Below, piece by piece: positions 36,342 through 45,817 of a stretch of 64,000 bases of DNA. Origin of the DNA: Acidipropionibacterium sp. (lineage in GTDB: Bacteria; Actinomycetota; Actinomycetes; Propionibacteriales; Propionibacteriaceae); assembly GCA_022647765.1 (NCBI GenBank), contig JALCLH010000014.1, positions 34,024 through 98,023 of the forward strand. Direction: 5' to 3'. Position 1 is the stretch's first letter. Each line of letters starts with the position of its first letter. The translations under genes were made by a program, and so were the position numbers. The notes under the pieces are model-generated. The model saw nothing but the letters and a program-made list of their open reading frames with translations, was not told where the DNA came from and did no database searches.

Positions 36342-36881
36342 TCACTGCTCATCCCCTTGGAGCCAGGAGATTCCCGACGGAAGCCGCTCGGCGTCGAGCA
36401 GTTCGACCCCGGCGAGACGGCCGTCCTTCAGGAACGCAATGGTCCCGATCGCAGACCCGCGACGCTCGAATGGCAACCGCAGGCCCACCCCGTCGAGCAC
36501 AGTCTCGAAACCGATGGATGCCGTGCCGGATTCGACGCGGACCGCGGCGCTCACCGTTCCGATGCGAAACCCCTCCCCCGCCGTTGAAGTCTCCGAGAAG
36601 GGCAACAGCTCCTCATAGGGTTCCCACAGGCGTCGGCATTCCTCCCCCTGGGCCCAGGAGATCCCGCTCGGGAGCCAGTGATTCGCCTCGAGAAGCTCGA
36701 CCTCGGCCAAGCGCCCGTCCTTCAGGAAGGTAACGGTGCCGATCAGAGATCCGCCGTACTCGATCGGGACCTGCGGACCGAGAACATCGGGTCGGATGAC
36801 CTCGAACCCGATCGACGCGGCATTGGCCTCGGCGTCGGCCAGCACCACGGCACTCAGCGTGCCGATCCGGAGATCACCCAT
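36342..36881 (-). CDS. Tandem-duplicated protein of unknown function
   Basis: A 179-residue protein made of two similar halves. Half 1 has RIGTLSAVVLADAE, ASIGFEVIRPD, SLIGTVTFLKDGRLAEVELL and LPSGISWAQGEE. Half 2 has RIGTVSAAVRVES, ASIGFETVLDG, SAIGTIAFLKDGRLAGVELL and LPSGISWLQGDE. Each half looks like a small beta-sandwich or immunity-type domain. I do not recognise the family. ATG 36881 overlaps the lhr stop by 8 bp, so expression may be coupled to Lhr. Confidence 0.7.
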   Translation of the reverse strand: MGDLRIGTLSAVVLADAEANAASIGFEVIRPDVLGPQVPIEYGGSLIGTVTFLKDGRLAEVELLEANHWLPSGISWAQGEECRRLWEPYEELLPFSETSTAGEGFRIGTVSAAVRVESGTASIGFETVLDGVGLRLPFERRGSAIGTIAFLKDGRLAGVELLDAERLPSGISWLQGDEQ

Positions 36882-39800
36882 GGCGCACCCTCTCCCGAAC
36901 CGAGTGATCAGCCTCCAGACGCAGCCCACGGGGAGTGATCCCGGCCCCGGCGGCCCGCATGACCCGAGCCAGATCCAGACCGAGGACCGGCTCCCCATTG
37001 ATCTTCTCCACCGTCACCGGCCGCCCGCCGGTCTGCGCCAGCCAGCCGCGCAGCGCCGTCGTCACCGCGCCTGCGGCCCAGTCGGCGTCCACCCCCTCGG
37101 GAAGACCGTCGGTGAACAGGCTGAGCCGGCGTCCTCCCCGCGACAGGTGGGCCAGCAGGACGCCGTCGGCCAGAACCACCAGCGCCCCGGCTGCCCGGGT
37201 CGGCGAGGCGCCCTCCTGAACCGGCCAGTCCAGGGCGGCGCCGTAGGGGCTGGCCGGATCGACCGCGGCCAGCACGCTGACCGCCGGCTCCGCCACTCCC
37301 GACGGCCAGCCGGCGGCGTCCGGACCGTCGGCGAACTGGCGCAGTCGGTCCACCACCGGGGGCGCGGCGAACTGAGCACCGCCCAGCCCCTCCACGAGAT
37401 AGCCGCGAATTACCTTGCCGGCCTCCTCGGCCGACCGGAGCACCTGGTAGACGGACGCGAAACCGCCGTCGGCGCCCTCATCGGCGGCCGCCCCGCGGGT
37501 GAGCACACCATGGCGCTCCAGCATCAGCTCGACCCGCCCGGTGGCCCGCTGGGCGGGGGTCCCGGTGCCCGGCTCGCAGCGGTGCCATCGTCCGGCCAGA
37601 TCGGGCGGCAGCCCGGCCGCCCGGACCGCCGACCGCAGCGAGTAGCGGGCCATCCTGGCCCGCGACCGGGTCGACGTGCGCCGGCTCCGGTGCGCCACCG
37701 TGCCCCCCGCCAGATGAGCCCGCACCGGGCCGAAGCCGTCGGGGGCGAGCAGACCCTCGCTCACCAGACGCCACACCACCTCCGACAACCCTGGGCCGGT
37801 CAGGTCAAGTTCCGACATCAGCGGTCCCAGCAGCACCGATCCCTCGCCGACCAGCTCCAACAGCGCCCGGGCTGCCTCGGAGTCGGGTTCCGGGAGTGTG
37901 ACCGGGGAGCAGAGCGCCAGATCCTCGGCAGCCACCAGCCTGATCAGCGGATCGGCAGCACCGGCCGTCGAGGCCGGCACCAGCAGCACATCCCCGGCCG
38001 AGGTGAGTTCGTCGAGCATCGCCGGGGAGTAGCCGGCGACCCGGGCGGGCAGCACTGCAGACTCCCAGGCCGAGGCCGGCAGCGCCGCCCCGGCCAGCGT
38101 CCCGATCACCTCCAGGAGGCCGTCGGCCCCGCGCAGACCCGGCCGACCGCCGACCGGAGCCACCCCGTGCCAGTCGAGGCTGAACCGGGCCAGCGCGCTA
38201 CCTGAGACGGGCTGGACCTGATCGCGGGCCCTGGCCAGGGCGCGACCGCGGATTCGCGAGAGCACCCGGGAGTGGCAGTACTGGATCTGCTCGCCAGGCA
38301 CGAAACGGCCCTGCACCAGCTCCCCACTCCCGGCCAGGCGGTCGGCCACCACACCTGCCGTGCCGGCCCCCAACCCCAGGGCGGCGGCCACCTCGGCGGC
38401 GGTGAACGGTCCATGGCTGCGGGCCCAGCGGGCGATGAGCTGGGTGAGCGGATCGCGCCCGGTGGCGCCGACCACCGGATGGCCGGGTGGCACCGGCACC
38501 CCCAGGCCATCGCGCAGCAGCCCGAGATCCTGGCCGGCGGCCAGATGGGGAGCCCCGGCGATCCGCACCACCGCGACCCGCTCCCCCAGCCTCTCGACGG
38601 CACCCGGAAGGTCGGCGGCCAGCTCCGGCACGCAGCGCTCGGGCAGAAGATCCAGAGGCACCGGGCCGAGCCGGGACACCAGATCGACCAGTCCCTCCCG
38701 GTCGCGGGCCCGCCGGTCGTCGCGGGTGTGCTGCAGCTCGGAGACCACCTCGGAGATGATCTCGGGATCCAGCAGATCGCGCAGATCGAGGGTGCCCATC
38801 AGCTGGACGAGCAGCTGCGGGTCCAAGGACAGAGCCGCAGCGCGACGCTCGGCCAGCGGGGTGTCGCCGCTGTACATGAATGCGCCGGTGTAGGTGAACA
38901 GCAGCGCCGAGGCCAGCGGGCTGGGCGCCGACGTCGTCACCTCAGCGACCTGCACCCGGTGGGCGGCCAGATCTCGCATCAGAGCGGTGAGGGCGTCCAG
39001 GTCGTAGGCGTCGGCCAGGCACTCGCGGGCCGTCTCGACGACGATCGGGAAGTCGCGCTGGTCGCGGACGGCCTCAAGCAGCTGCCCGGCCCGCAACCGC
39101 TGCTGCCACAGCGGCGCGCGGCGTCCGGGATCGCGCCGGGGCAGCAGCAGGGCGCGGGCGGCGCACTCGCGGAACCGGCCGGCGAACAGCGCGGTGTCAC
39201 CGATGTGGGCGGCCACCACATCGGCGATCTCCTCGGGCTCGAAGACCACCAGCTCGGCCCCGGGCGGAGAGTCGGTGTCGGGCAGCCTCAGCACCAGGCC
39301 GTCGTCGCCGGCCACCGGCTGGGCGTCGATGCCGAGCCGCTCGGCCAGTCGCTGCCCGATGGCCAGCGCCCAGGCGGCGTTGACCGGCCGACCCCACGGG
39401 CTGTGCACCACCAGGCGCCAGTCCCCCAGCTCGTCGTGGAACCGCTCCAGGACGACGTGCCGGTCGTCGGGCAGGACGCCGGTGGCCTCGGCCTGAGCAT
39501 CCAGGAAGGCGACGATGTTGTCGCGCGCCCGAGCATCCAGGAACCCCATCCGGGCGAGTGTCCCGGGATCGTCGTGGACCGCCCGGGTGAGGGCGCCGAT
39601 CGCCCGGCCCAGCTCGGCCGGCCGGCCCTCCCCCTCGCCGTGCCAGAACGGCAGCCGCCCGGTGTGCCCGGGAGCCGGGGTGACGCGCACCTGATCGCGG
39701 GTGATCTCGGCGATCCGCCAGGAGGAGGCGCCGAGGGTGAAGACGTCACCGACCCGCGACTCGTGGACCATCTCCTCGTCCAGCTCCCCGACCCGGCGTC

Positions 39801-41583
39801 CCTCCCCCTCCCCGACCAGGAAGACGCCGAACATGCCGCGGTCGGGAATCGTGCCACCGGAGGTGGCGGCCAGCCGCAGGGCACCCGGCCGTGCCGTCAG
39901 CACCCCGTCACAGAGCACCAGCCGGGCCCTCAGATCCGACAGGTCGGCGGAAGCGTAGCCGCCCGTGAGCATCGCGATGACCTTGTCGAGAGCCTCGGCG
40001 GGCAGCTGGGCGTAGGGCCGGGAGCGGCGCACGGCGGCGTACCAGTCCTCGACGACCAGCCCGTCGGGCTCGCAGACGGTCGCCGCGACGGTCTGCTGGG
40101 CGAGCACGTCGAGCGGATTGCGCGGGATGCGGAGGGCCTCGATGCGGCCCTCCAGCATTCGCCCGGTGGTGACCGCGGCGTGCAGCAGATCCAGCCGGGT
40201 CTTGGGGTAGACCGAACCGCGCGACACCGCGCCGACGGAATGCCCGGCTCTCCCGATCCGCTGCAGGGCGCTGGAGACGCTGGGCGGGGCCTCGATCTGG
40301 ATCACCCGATCGACCAGGCCCATGTCGATGCCCAGTTCCAGGGAGGAGGTCGCCACCACGCAGCGCAGCTCGCCGGAGCGCAGATCCTCCTCGGTGCGCA
40401 GCCGCTCGTCCTTGGACACCGACCCGTGGTGGGCGCGGGCGATCACGGCTGGAGCCCGCCCCACCTCGTCGACCGGGAGCATGATGTCGGCCGGCGGGCG
40501 ACGCCGTGGAAGGGCCAGCGAGTCGGGGTCGTGTTCGGCCGCCCACAGCTCGTTGAGCCGGCTGGTGAGCCGCTCGGCGGTCCGCCGGGCGTTGACGAAG
40601 ACCAGGGTGGAGCGTCCGGCGAGCACCTCGGCATAGACCTCGCGCTCGATCCACGGCCACAGCGAGGCCCGGGTGGGCAGCGCGGAGTCGGAGACGTCGG
40701 CGACCAGGGTGTCGACGCCGCCCCCGGTCAGCAGAGGGTCTGTCAACAGCGGGTCGGTGAGCAGCTCCTGGTCGTCGGCCGGCGATGCGGGCAGATCGGC
40801 CATGTCGTCGACCGGGACCCTGACGTGCACATCCCAGTTCTTGCCGGCGGGCGGGTTGACGACGGTGACCGGGCGGTCCCCGGCCAGGAAGGCGGCCACC
40901 TCGTCGATCGGCCGGACGGTGGCCGACAGCCCGATCCGCTGGACATCGCGGCCCACCAGGGCGTCCAGGCGCTCCAGGGACAGCGCCAGGTGGGAGCCGC
41001 GCTTGGATCCGGCGACGGCGTGCACCTCGTCGACGATGACCGTCTGCACATCGGCCAGCACCCGGCGCGCCTGGGAGGTGAGCATCAGGTACAGGGTCTC
41101 GGGGGTGGTGATGAGGATGTCGGGGGGACGCCGTGCGATCCGGGCGCGCTCGGCGGGGCTGGTGTCTCCGGTGCGCACCGCCACGTCCACCGGCGCGCAG
41201 GGCGCCCCCAGCCGTTCGGAGGTGTTGCGGATCCCGGCCAGGGGCGCACGCAGGTTCTTCGCGATGTCGGTGCCCAGGGCCTTGAGCGGGGAGACGTAGA
41301 GCACCCGGACGCCGCCCGCCCGGCGATCCCGCCCGCCCCTTCCCTCAGCTGAGCGAGGAGGGCCGGACCGGGCGGGGTCGGTGAGCCGGGCGGGATCGGT
41401 GAGGCGGTCAAGGGCCCACAGGAAGGCGGCCAGGGTCTTGCCCGAGCCGGTCGGGGCGACCACCAGGGCGTGCCGGCCCTGCGAGACCACCTCCCAGGTC
41501 CGGGTCTGGACCGGGGTGGGCGCGGCGAAGACGTCGGTGAACCATCGGCGCACCGGCTCCCGGAAGGCGTCCATTCCAGCCAT
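36874..41583 (-). CDS. lhr: ATP-dependent helicase Lhr
   Basis: About 1,569 residues, the usual size of full-length Lhr. The helicase core has Walker A VVAPTGSGKTLAAFLWALDR, motif II VIVDEVHAVAGSKRG, motif III LSATVRPIDEVAAFL, and motif VI LQRIGRAGHSVG. The Lhr winged-helix/beta-barrel region follows (GASSWRIAEITRDQVRVTPA) and then the long Lhr C-terminal domain. Lhr is a superfamily 2 3'-5' DNA helicase linked to repair. ATG 41583 (MAGMDAF) is chosen; an in-frame GTG is at 41613. It heads a minus-strand run lhr-duplicated gene-nei. Confidence 0.95.
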   Translation of the reverse strand: MAGMDAFREPVRRWFTDVFAAPTPVQTRTWEVVSQGRHALVVAPTGSGKTLAAFLWALDRLTDPARLTDPARSGPPRSAEGRGGRDRRAGGVRVLYVSPLKALGTDIAKNLRAPLAGIRNTSERLGAPCAPVDVAVRTGDTSPAERARIARRPPDILITTPETLYLMLTSQARRVLADVQTVIVDEVHAVAGSKRGSHLALSLERLDALVGRDVQRIGLSATVRPIDEVAAFLAGDRPVTVVNPPAGKNWDVHVRVPVDDMADLPASPADDQELLTDPLLTDPLLTGGGVDTLVADVSDSALPTRASLWPWIEREVYAEVLAGRSTLVFVNARRTAERLTSRLNELWAAEHDPDSLALPRRRPPADIMLPVDEVGRAPAVIARAHHGSVSKDERLRTEEDLRSGELRCVVATSSLELGIDMGLVDRVIQIEAPPSVSSALQRIGRAGHSVGAVSRGSVYPKTRLDLLHAAVTTGRMLEGRIEALRIPRNPLDVLAQQTVAATVCEPDGLVVEDWYAAVRRSRPYAQLPAEALDKVIAMLTGGYASADLSDLRARLVLCDGVLTARPGALRLAATSGGTIPDRGMFGVFLVGEGEGRRVGELDEEMVHESRVGDVFTLGASSWRIAEITRDQVRVTPAPGHTGRLPFWHGEGEGRPAELGRAIGALTRAVHDDPGTLARMGFLDARARDNIVAFLDAQAEATGVLPDDRHVVLERFHDELGDWRLVVHSPWGRPVNAAWALAIGQRLAERLGIDAQPVAGDDGLVLRLPDTDSPPGAELVVFEPEEIADVVAAHIGDTALFAGRFRECAARALLLPRRDPGRRAPLWQQRLRAGQLLEAVRDQRDFPIVVETARECLADAYDLDALTALMRDLAAHRVQVAEVTTSAPSPLASALLFTYTGAFMYSGDTPLAERRAAALSLDPQLLVQLMGTLDLRDLLDPEIISEVVSELQHTRDDRRARDREGLVDLVSRLGPVPLDLLPERCVPELAADLPGAVERLGERVAVVRIAGAPHLAAGQDLGLLRDGLGVPVPPGHPVVGATGRDPLTQLIARWARSHGPFTAAEVAAALGLGAGTAGVVADRLAGSGELVQGRFVPGEQIQYCHSRVLSRIRGRALARARDQVQPVSGSALARFSLDWHGVAPVGGRPGLRGADGLLEVIGTLAGAALPASAWESAVLPARVAGYSPAMLDELTSAGDVLLVPASTAGAADPLIRLVAAEDLALCSPVTLPEPDSEAARALLELVGEGSVLLGPLMSELDLTGPGLSEVVWRLVSEGLLAPDGFGPVRAHLAGGTVAHRSRRTSTRSRARMARYSLRSAVRAAGLPPDLAGRWHRCEPGTGTPAQRATGRVELMLERHGVLTRGAAADEGADGGFASVYQVLRSAEEAGKVIRGYLVEGLGGAQFAAPPVVDRLRQFADGPDAAGWPSGVAEPAVSVLAAVDPASPYGAALDWPVQEGASPTRAAGALVVLADGVLLAHLSRGGRRLSLFTDGLPEGVDADWAAGAVTTALRGWLAQTGGRPVTVEKINGEPVLGLDLARVMRAAGAGITPRGLRLEADHSVRERVRHG

Positions 41584-41604
41584 ACCGACCACGCTATCCG
41601 CCGG

Positions 41605-41676
41605 CACCGACAATTCTCAGAGCACCAACAACCCTCAGATCACCGGCAGTTCCGAGAGCACCGACGAGTTCTCCAG
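41605..41676. repeat. Degenerate 18-bp tandem repeat, four copies
   Basis: Units: CACCGACAATTCTCAGAG, CACCAACAACCCTCAGAT, CACCGGCAGTTCCGAGAG, CACCGACGAGTTCTCCAG. They lie between the lhr start and the metK stop. No gene is assigned to this stretch. Confidence 0.8.
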
Positions 41677-41691
41677 CGGATCGCCCGAGGC

Positions 41692-42930
41692 TCAGGCGAC
41701 GGCGTCCCGCAGGGCGTCCACCCGGTCGGTGAGCTCCCAGGTCACCCCGGGCAGGGTGCGCCCGAAATGACCGCCGGCCACCAGCTGGGCGTAGATCGGG
41801 CGGCGCAGGTCCAGGTCGCGGATGATCGCGGCCGGACGCAGGTCGAAGACCTGCCCGACGGCCCTCTCGATCTCCTCCTCGGACACCGTGGAGGTGCCGA
41901 AGGTCTCGACCCGAAGGCTCACCGGCCGGGCCCGCCCGATGGCATAGGCCACCTGGCACTCGCAGCGCGAGGCCAGCCCGGCGGCCACCACGTTCTTGGC
42001 CACCCAGCGCATCGCGTAGGACGCCGACCGGTCCACCTTCGAGGGGTCCTTGCCGGAGAAGGCGCCGCCGCCGTGGCGGGCCATCCCGCCGTAGGTGTCG
42101 ACGATGATCTTGCGCCCGGTGAGACCGGCGTCGCCCATCGGCCCGCCGACGACGAACTTGCCGGTCGGGTTCACCAGCACCTCGAGCCCCTCGGCCGACA
42201 GCTGATAGCGCTGCAGCACCGGATCGATGACGTGGCGGCGCAGGTCGGGAGCGATGGTGCCCTCGATGCTCACCCCGTCGCAGTGCTGGGTCGAGATGAC
42301 GATCGTCTTCACCCCGACCGGGCGTCCGGCCTGGTCATAGGCGATGGTGACCTGGGTCTTGCCGTCGGGCCACAGGTAGTCCAGGGTGCCGTCCTTGCGC
42401 ACCGCGGTGAGCCGCAGCGAGAGGGCGTGGGCCAGGTCGATCGGCAGCGGCATCAGGGACTCGGTCTCGGTGCAGGCGTAGCCGAACATCAGGCCCTGAT
42501 CCCCGGCCCCCTGGGCGTCGATGGCATCGGTGGAGCCGTGGCGCGCCTCGTAGGCGGCGTCGACCCCCTGGGCGATATCGGGACTCTGCGCGTCGATCGC
42601 CACCGAGACGCCGCAGGAGGCACCGTCGAAGCCCTTGCGGGAGGAGTCGTAGCCGATCTCCAGGACCTTGTTGCGGACGATGTCGGCGATGTCGACATAA
42701 GCCTCGGTGGTGACCTCCCCGCCGACCGTGACGTGGCCGGTGGTGACGAAGACCTCCACCGCTGACCGGGACTGGGGATCCTCGCGCAGCATCGCGTCGA
42801 GGATGGAGTCGGAGACGGCGTCCGCGATCTTGTCCGGATGGCCCTCGGTGACCGATTCTGAGCTGAACAGGCGAGGACTGGATGGACGAGGACTGGACGG
42901 TCGCGATGGAGTCGTGGGTGACGTGGACAT
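41692..42930 (-). CDS. metK: S-adenosylmethionine synthetase
   Basis: A 412-residue protein that makes SAM from methionine and ATP. A Ser/Pro-rich N-terminal tail (about 19 residues, longer than usual) precedes [17 protein letters not shown], the ATP/methionine signature. [12 protein letters not shown] and [17 protein letters not shown] are the other two PROSITE-type signatures. SAM supply links it functionally to metH and trmI in this window. It is downstream of coaBC, separated by two GC-rich hairpins. Confidence 0.96.
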   Translation of the reverse strand: MSTSPTTPSRPSSPRPSSPRLFSSESVTEGHPDKIADAVSDSILDAMLREDPQSRSAVEVFVTTGHVTVGGEVTTEAYVDIADIVRNKVLEIGYDSSRKGFDGASCGVSVAIDAQSPDIAQGVDAAYEARHGSTDAIDAQGAGDQGLMFGYACTETESLMPLPIDLAHALSLRLTAVRKDGTLDYLWPDGKTQVTIAYDQAGRPVGVKTIVISTQHCDGVSIEGTIAPDLRRHVIDPVLQRYQLSAEGLEVLVNPTGKFVVGGPMGDAGLTGRKIIVDTYGGMARHGGGAFSGKDPSKVDRSASYAMRWVAKNVVAAGLASRCECQVAYAIGRARPVSLRVETFGTSTVSEEEIERAVGQVFDLRPAAIIRDLDLRRPIYAQLVAGGHFGRTLPGVTWELTDRVDALRDAVA

Positions 42931-42944
42931 CTGTATTCCTGACC

Positions 42945-42985
42945 GCGCGGCGAAGAGCCGCGCATTGGGCCCCGTGAGTGGGGCC
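42945..42985 (-). terminator. Twin hairpins between coaBC and metK
   Basis: GCGCGGC/GCCGCGC with a 5-base loop (42945-42963) and GGCCCC/GGGGCC with a 6-base loop (42968-42985). No T-run follows. They may terminate, or attenuate, transcription entering metK. The 69-bp gap is too short for a known SAM riboswitch. Confidence 0.5.
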
Positions 42986-42999
42986 GGGTGGGTACCCGC

Positions 43000-44253
43000 T
43001 CAGGACGCCGGGGCGTCCGGGGCGGGGGCCAGCAGCGAGCGGGCCTCATCGAGGATGGCCTGGGCGGCCAGCATCTTGGAGCCCATGACGCGTCGACCGG
43101 GTCCCTGCTGGCGGACCACGGTGACGTCGGTGTCGACCATACCGAAGACCTTGCCGGCGCTCACATCGTTGACGGCCAGCAGGTCGCAGCCCTTGCGGGC
43201 CAGCTTGGCGGCGGCCAGTTCCAGCAGCGCGTCCCGGTCCGGGGCGGTCTCGGCGGCGAACCCGACGATCACCTGCCCCGGACGCCGCGCAGCGCTGATC
43301 GCGGCCAGCACATCGGGAGTCTGGGTGAGATCGATCCGGGTGCGGGCGCCGATCGGATCGGCCCCCTCGTGCTTCTTGATCTTCAGCTGAGAGCGGGAGA
43401 CCGGGGTGAAGTCGGCGGCGGCGACCGCCATCACGACGATGTCGGCGTCCGGTGCCAACTCGGTCATCGCTGCCGACAGGTCCTCGGTGCTGGAGATCGC
43501 GACCTGCTCGATGGCCGAGGGCGCCGGCACATCGACGTGGGCGGCGACCAGGGTGACATCGGCTCCGCGGGCGGCGGCCAGCAGGGCCAGCGCCCGGCCC
43601 ATCCGGCCCGAGGAGGAGTTGCCGAGGTAGCGGACCGGGTCCAGCGCCTCCCGGGTGCCCCCGGCGGTGACCACCACCCGGCGTCCGGACAGGTCCTGGC
43701 CGGCCAGCTGCGCGGCGGCCCCGGGACACTCCAGCAGGAACTCTGCCAGCTCCGCCAGCTCGTCGGGCTCGGGCAGCCGGCCCGGCCCGGAGTCGGGTCC
43801 GGTGAGCCGGCCCACCGCGGGATCCTTGACGACGATCCCCCGGCGGCGCAGCGTGGCCACGTTGTCGCGGGTGGCCGGGTTCTGCCACATCGCGGTGTGC
43901 ATGGCCGGAGCCATCAGCACCGGGGCGCGGGTGGCCAGGACGGTGGCGGTGAGCAGATCGTCGGCCCGTCCGGCCGCGACCCGTGCCAGGAGATCGGCGG
44001 TGGCCGGAGCGACGACGACCAGGTCGGCCTCGCCGCCCAGCCGGACGTGCTCGACGCCGGGGACATCGTCGAAGACGCCGGTGTGCACCGGATGGCCGGA
44101 CAGTGCCTCCCAGGTCGGGCGTCCGACGAAGTTCAGCGCCGCCTCGGTGGGGACGACGCGCACCTGGTGGCCGGCTGCGGCGAGCCGGCGGACGAGGTAG
44201 CAGGACTTGTAGGCGGCGATCCCGCCGGCCACCCCGACAAGAACTGTTGACAC
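43000..44253 (-). CDS. coaBC: Bifunctional phosphopantothenoylcysteine decarboxylase/phosphopantothenate-cysteine ligase
   Basis: A 417-residue fusion. The N-terminal flavoprotein CoaC domain has GVAGGIAAYKSCYLVRRL, the PXMNXXMW-like APAMHTAMWQNPAT, and the catalytic HV region (VEHVRLGG). The C-terminal CoaB ligase has VVVTAGGTREALDPVRYLGN, NSSSGRMG, and AVAAADFTP with KIKK. It performs two consecutive steps of coenzyme A synthesis. GTG 44253 lies 8 bp downstream of the rpoZ stop, so they are co-transcribed. Confidence 0.95.
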   Translation of the reverse strand: MSTVLVGVAGGIAAYKSCYLVRRLAAAGHQVRVVPTEAALNFVGRPTWEALSGHPVHTGVFDDVPGVEHVRLGGEADLVVVAPATADLLARVAAGRADDLLTATVLATRAPVLMAPAMHTAMWQNPATRDNVATLRRRGIVVKDPAVGRLTGPDSGPGRLPEPDELAELAEFLLECPGAAAQLAGQDLSGRRVVVTAGGTREALDPVRYLGNSSSGRMGRALALLAAARGADVTLVAAHVDVPAPSAIEQVAISSTEDLSAAMTELAPDADIVVMAVAAADFTPVSRSQLKIKKHEGADPIGARTRIDLTQTPDVLAAISAARRPGQVIVGFAAETAPDRDALLELAAAKLARKGCDLLAVNDVSAGKVFGMVDTDVTVVRQQGPGRRVMGSKMLAAQAILDEARSLLAPAPDAPAS

Positions 44254-44260
44254 CGACGGA

Positions 44261-44605
44261 TCAGGCCGGCGGGGTGAGGTCCGCGAACGGATCGTCGAGC
44301 TCGACGGCGGGGGCCTGCTGGGCGGCAGCGGCCTCGGCGGCGATCTCCTCGGGGTTCATCTCGTGGGTCTCGATGACACCGGCCTGGATCTCGCGCATCG
44401 CGATCGACAGCGGCTTCTCCTGATTGGAGACCTCGACCAGGGGGCCGACGTTCTCCAGCAGGCCCTCGGCCAGCTGGGAGTAGTAGGCGTTGATCTGGCG
44501 GGCCCGCTTGGCGGCGAAGAGCACCAGCCGGTACTTCGAGTCGACGTGCTGAAGAAGCTGATCGATCGGGGGATTGACGATGCCCTCGGAGATGGTCTCG
44601 CTCAA
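44261..44605 (-). CDS. rpoZ: RNA polymerase subunit omega
   Basis: A 114-residue protein. [20 protein letters not shown] and [20 protein letters not shown] are the conserved omega helices; the RARQIN stretch contacts the beta' C terminus. The acidic C terminus is typical of actinobacteria. The start codon appears to be TTG 44605 (MSETISEG). It lies in the gmk-rpoZ-coaBC order. Confidence 0.94.
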   Translation of the reverse strand: MSETISEGIVNPPIDQLLQHVDSKYRLVLFAAKRARQINAYYSQLAEGLLENVGPLVEVSNQEKPLSIAMREIQAGVIETHEMNPEEIAAEAAAAQQAPAVELDDPFADLTPPA

Positions 44606-44713
44606 GGAATGGTCCTCACATTGGAAGCGGCGGAAAAGATGCGCAGAAGTGTTGCACGAACTACTGCACGAAACTATTGCACTGAGAACGATACACAGGT
44701 GTCGCGCACCAGG

Positions 44714-45325
44714 TCACAGACCAAGTAAGTCTACCAGTGCCGCGACGGCGTGGTCAACGGTGTCATTGACGATGACGGCGTCGAAGTCGTCGACGGCGGC
44801 CAGCTCCTTACGGGCCGTGCGCAGCCGCCTGGCCTGCTGCTCGGCGGTCTCGGTGCCCCGCCGGATGAGGCGGCGCTTGAGCTCGTCCCAGGAGGGCGGC
44901 GCGAGGAAGATGTGCTCGGCCTGCGGATAGGAGAACCGCACCTGGCGGGCGCCCTGCATGTCGATCTCCAGGACGACGGTGCGGCCCTGGGCGACGGCCT
45001 CCTCGACCGGGCCGCGCGGCGTCCCGTAGCGGTGGCTGTTGTGGACGATGGCCCATTCCAGCAGCCCGTCGGAGGCGATCAGCTCGTCGAACCGGTCGTC
45101 GGTGACGAAGTCGTACTCGACGCCGTCGATCTCGCCCGGGCGCGGTGCCCGGGTGGTCGCCGAGCGGGAGACCACGATCTCGGGATGGGCCTTGTGCAGG
45201 GCGGACACCACGGTCCCCTTGCCGACCGCTGTCGGCCCGGAGACGACGGCCACGCTCACCGGTTCGGCTCGCCTCAGCCCTCGTGGCTGTGGGATGACGG
45301 GTGCCGGGCCGGGATCGATCTCCAT
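44714..45325 (-). CDS. gmk: Guanylate kinase
   Basis: A 203-residue enzyme that phosphorylates GMP to GDP. The P-loop is GPTAVGKGT (usual GPSGVGKGT). SRSATTRAPRPGEIDGVEYD is the GMP-binding signature, and FLAPPSWDELKRRLIRRGTE the LID region. ATG 45325 (MEIDPGPAP) is chosen; the frame continues upstream but overlaps the mIHF gene. It is 49 bp downstream of mIHF. Confidence 0.95.
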   Translation of the reverse strand: MEIDPGPAPVIPQPRGLRRAEPVSVAVVSGPTAVGKGTVVSALHKAHPEIVVSRSATTRAPRPGEIDGVEYDFVTDDRFDELIASDGLLEWAIVHNSHRYGTPRGPVEEAVAQGRTVVLEIDMQGARQVRFSYPQAEHIFLAPPSWDELKRRLIRRGTETAEQQARRLRTARKELAAVDDFDAVIVNDTVDHAVAALVDLLGL

Positions 45326-45374
45326 GGCGGTCACCCTAGAGCATTCCCTGGAGCACTCCACTGCGCCACTCAGT

Positions 45375-45689
45375 TCAGTCCGGGAACTCGGCGCGCAGGC
45401 CGGCGGCCTGGTGGCGTCCAAGCCCTCGCAGCCGTCGATTCTGCGCGATGTCGAGCCGATCCATGATCTCGGCGGCTCGTTTGTCGCCCACCCTGGGCAG
45501 AGACTTGAGAAGATCGACCACCTTGACATGGGCCAGCACATCGTCGTGGGCCGCTTCGTCGAGCGCGTCGCCGAGGGAGATCTCCCCGTTGCGCACCCGG
45601 GCCTTGAGGTCGGCCCGGGCACGTCGCGCCTGGGTGGCCGCCTCGCGAGCGGCGCTGAGCTGTTCCGGAGAGAGGCTTGGGATAGACAC
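45375..45689 (-). CDS. mihF: Integration host factor, actinobacterial type (mIHF)
   Basis: A 104-residue basic protein starting GTG at 45689. Helical N terminus AAREAATQARRARADLKARV; the helix-two-turn-helix DNA-binding region is KSLPRVGDKRAAEIMDRLDI then AQNRRLRGLGRHQAAGL, closely matching the mIHF consensus. It is a nucleoid protein that bends DNA and is often essential. Position upstream of gmk is conserved across actinobacteria. Confidence 0.93.
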   Translation of the reverse strand: MSIPSLSPEQLSAAREAATQARRARADLKARVRNGEISLGDALDEAAHDDVLAHVKVVDLLKSLPRVGDKRAAEIMDRLDIAQNRRLRGLGRHQAAGLRAEFPD

Positions 45690-45817
45690 TTCCGCTCCAA
45701 TCTGAGATCACTGGAATCAGTGGACCTGCCATAGGTCCCCGGGCCCTGCCCGTGCTTGCACAGTAGACCTTCAGCTGCGGTTCCGCTGCTGGTCAGGCCA
45801 AAATTGGCGAGCAGATC

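Noticed and set aside
38272..41352. Very long open frame on the plus strand opposite lhr, and similar ones opposite helR, metH and alaS
   Set aside because: Expected in high-GC DNA. The translations are rich in Arg, Gly, Pro and His without family motifs, while the minus strand encodes recognisable enzymes.
42931..42999. SAM riboswitch before metK
   Set aside because: The gap is 69 bp and holds two simple hairpins; no conserved SAM-aptamer layout.
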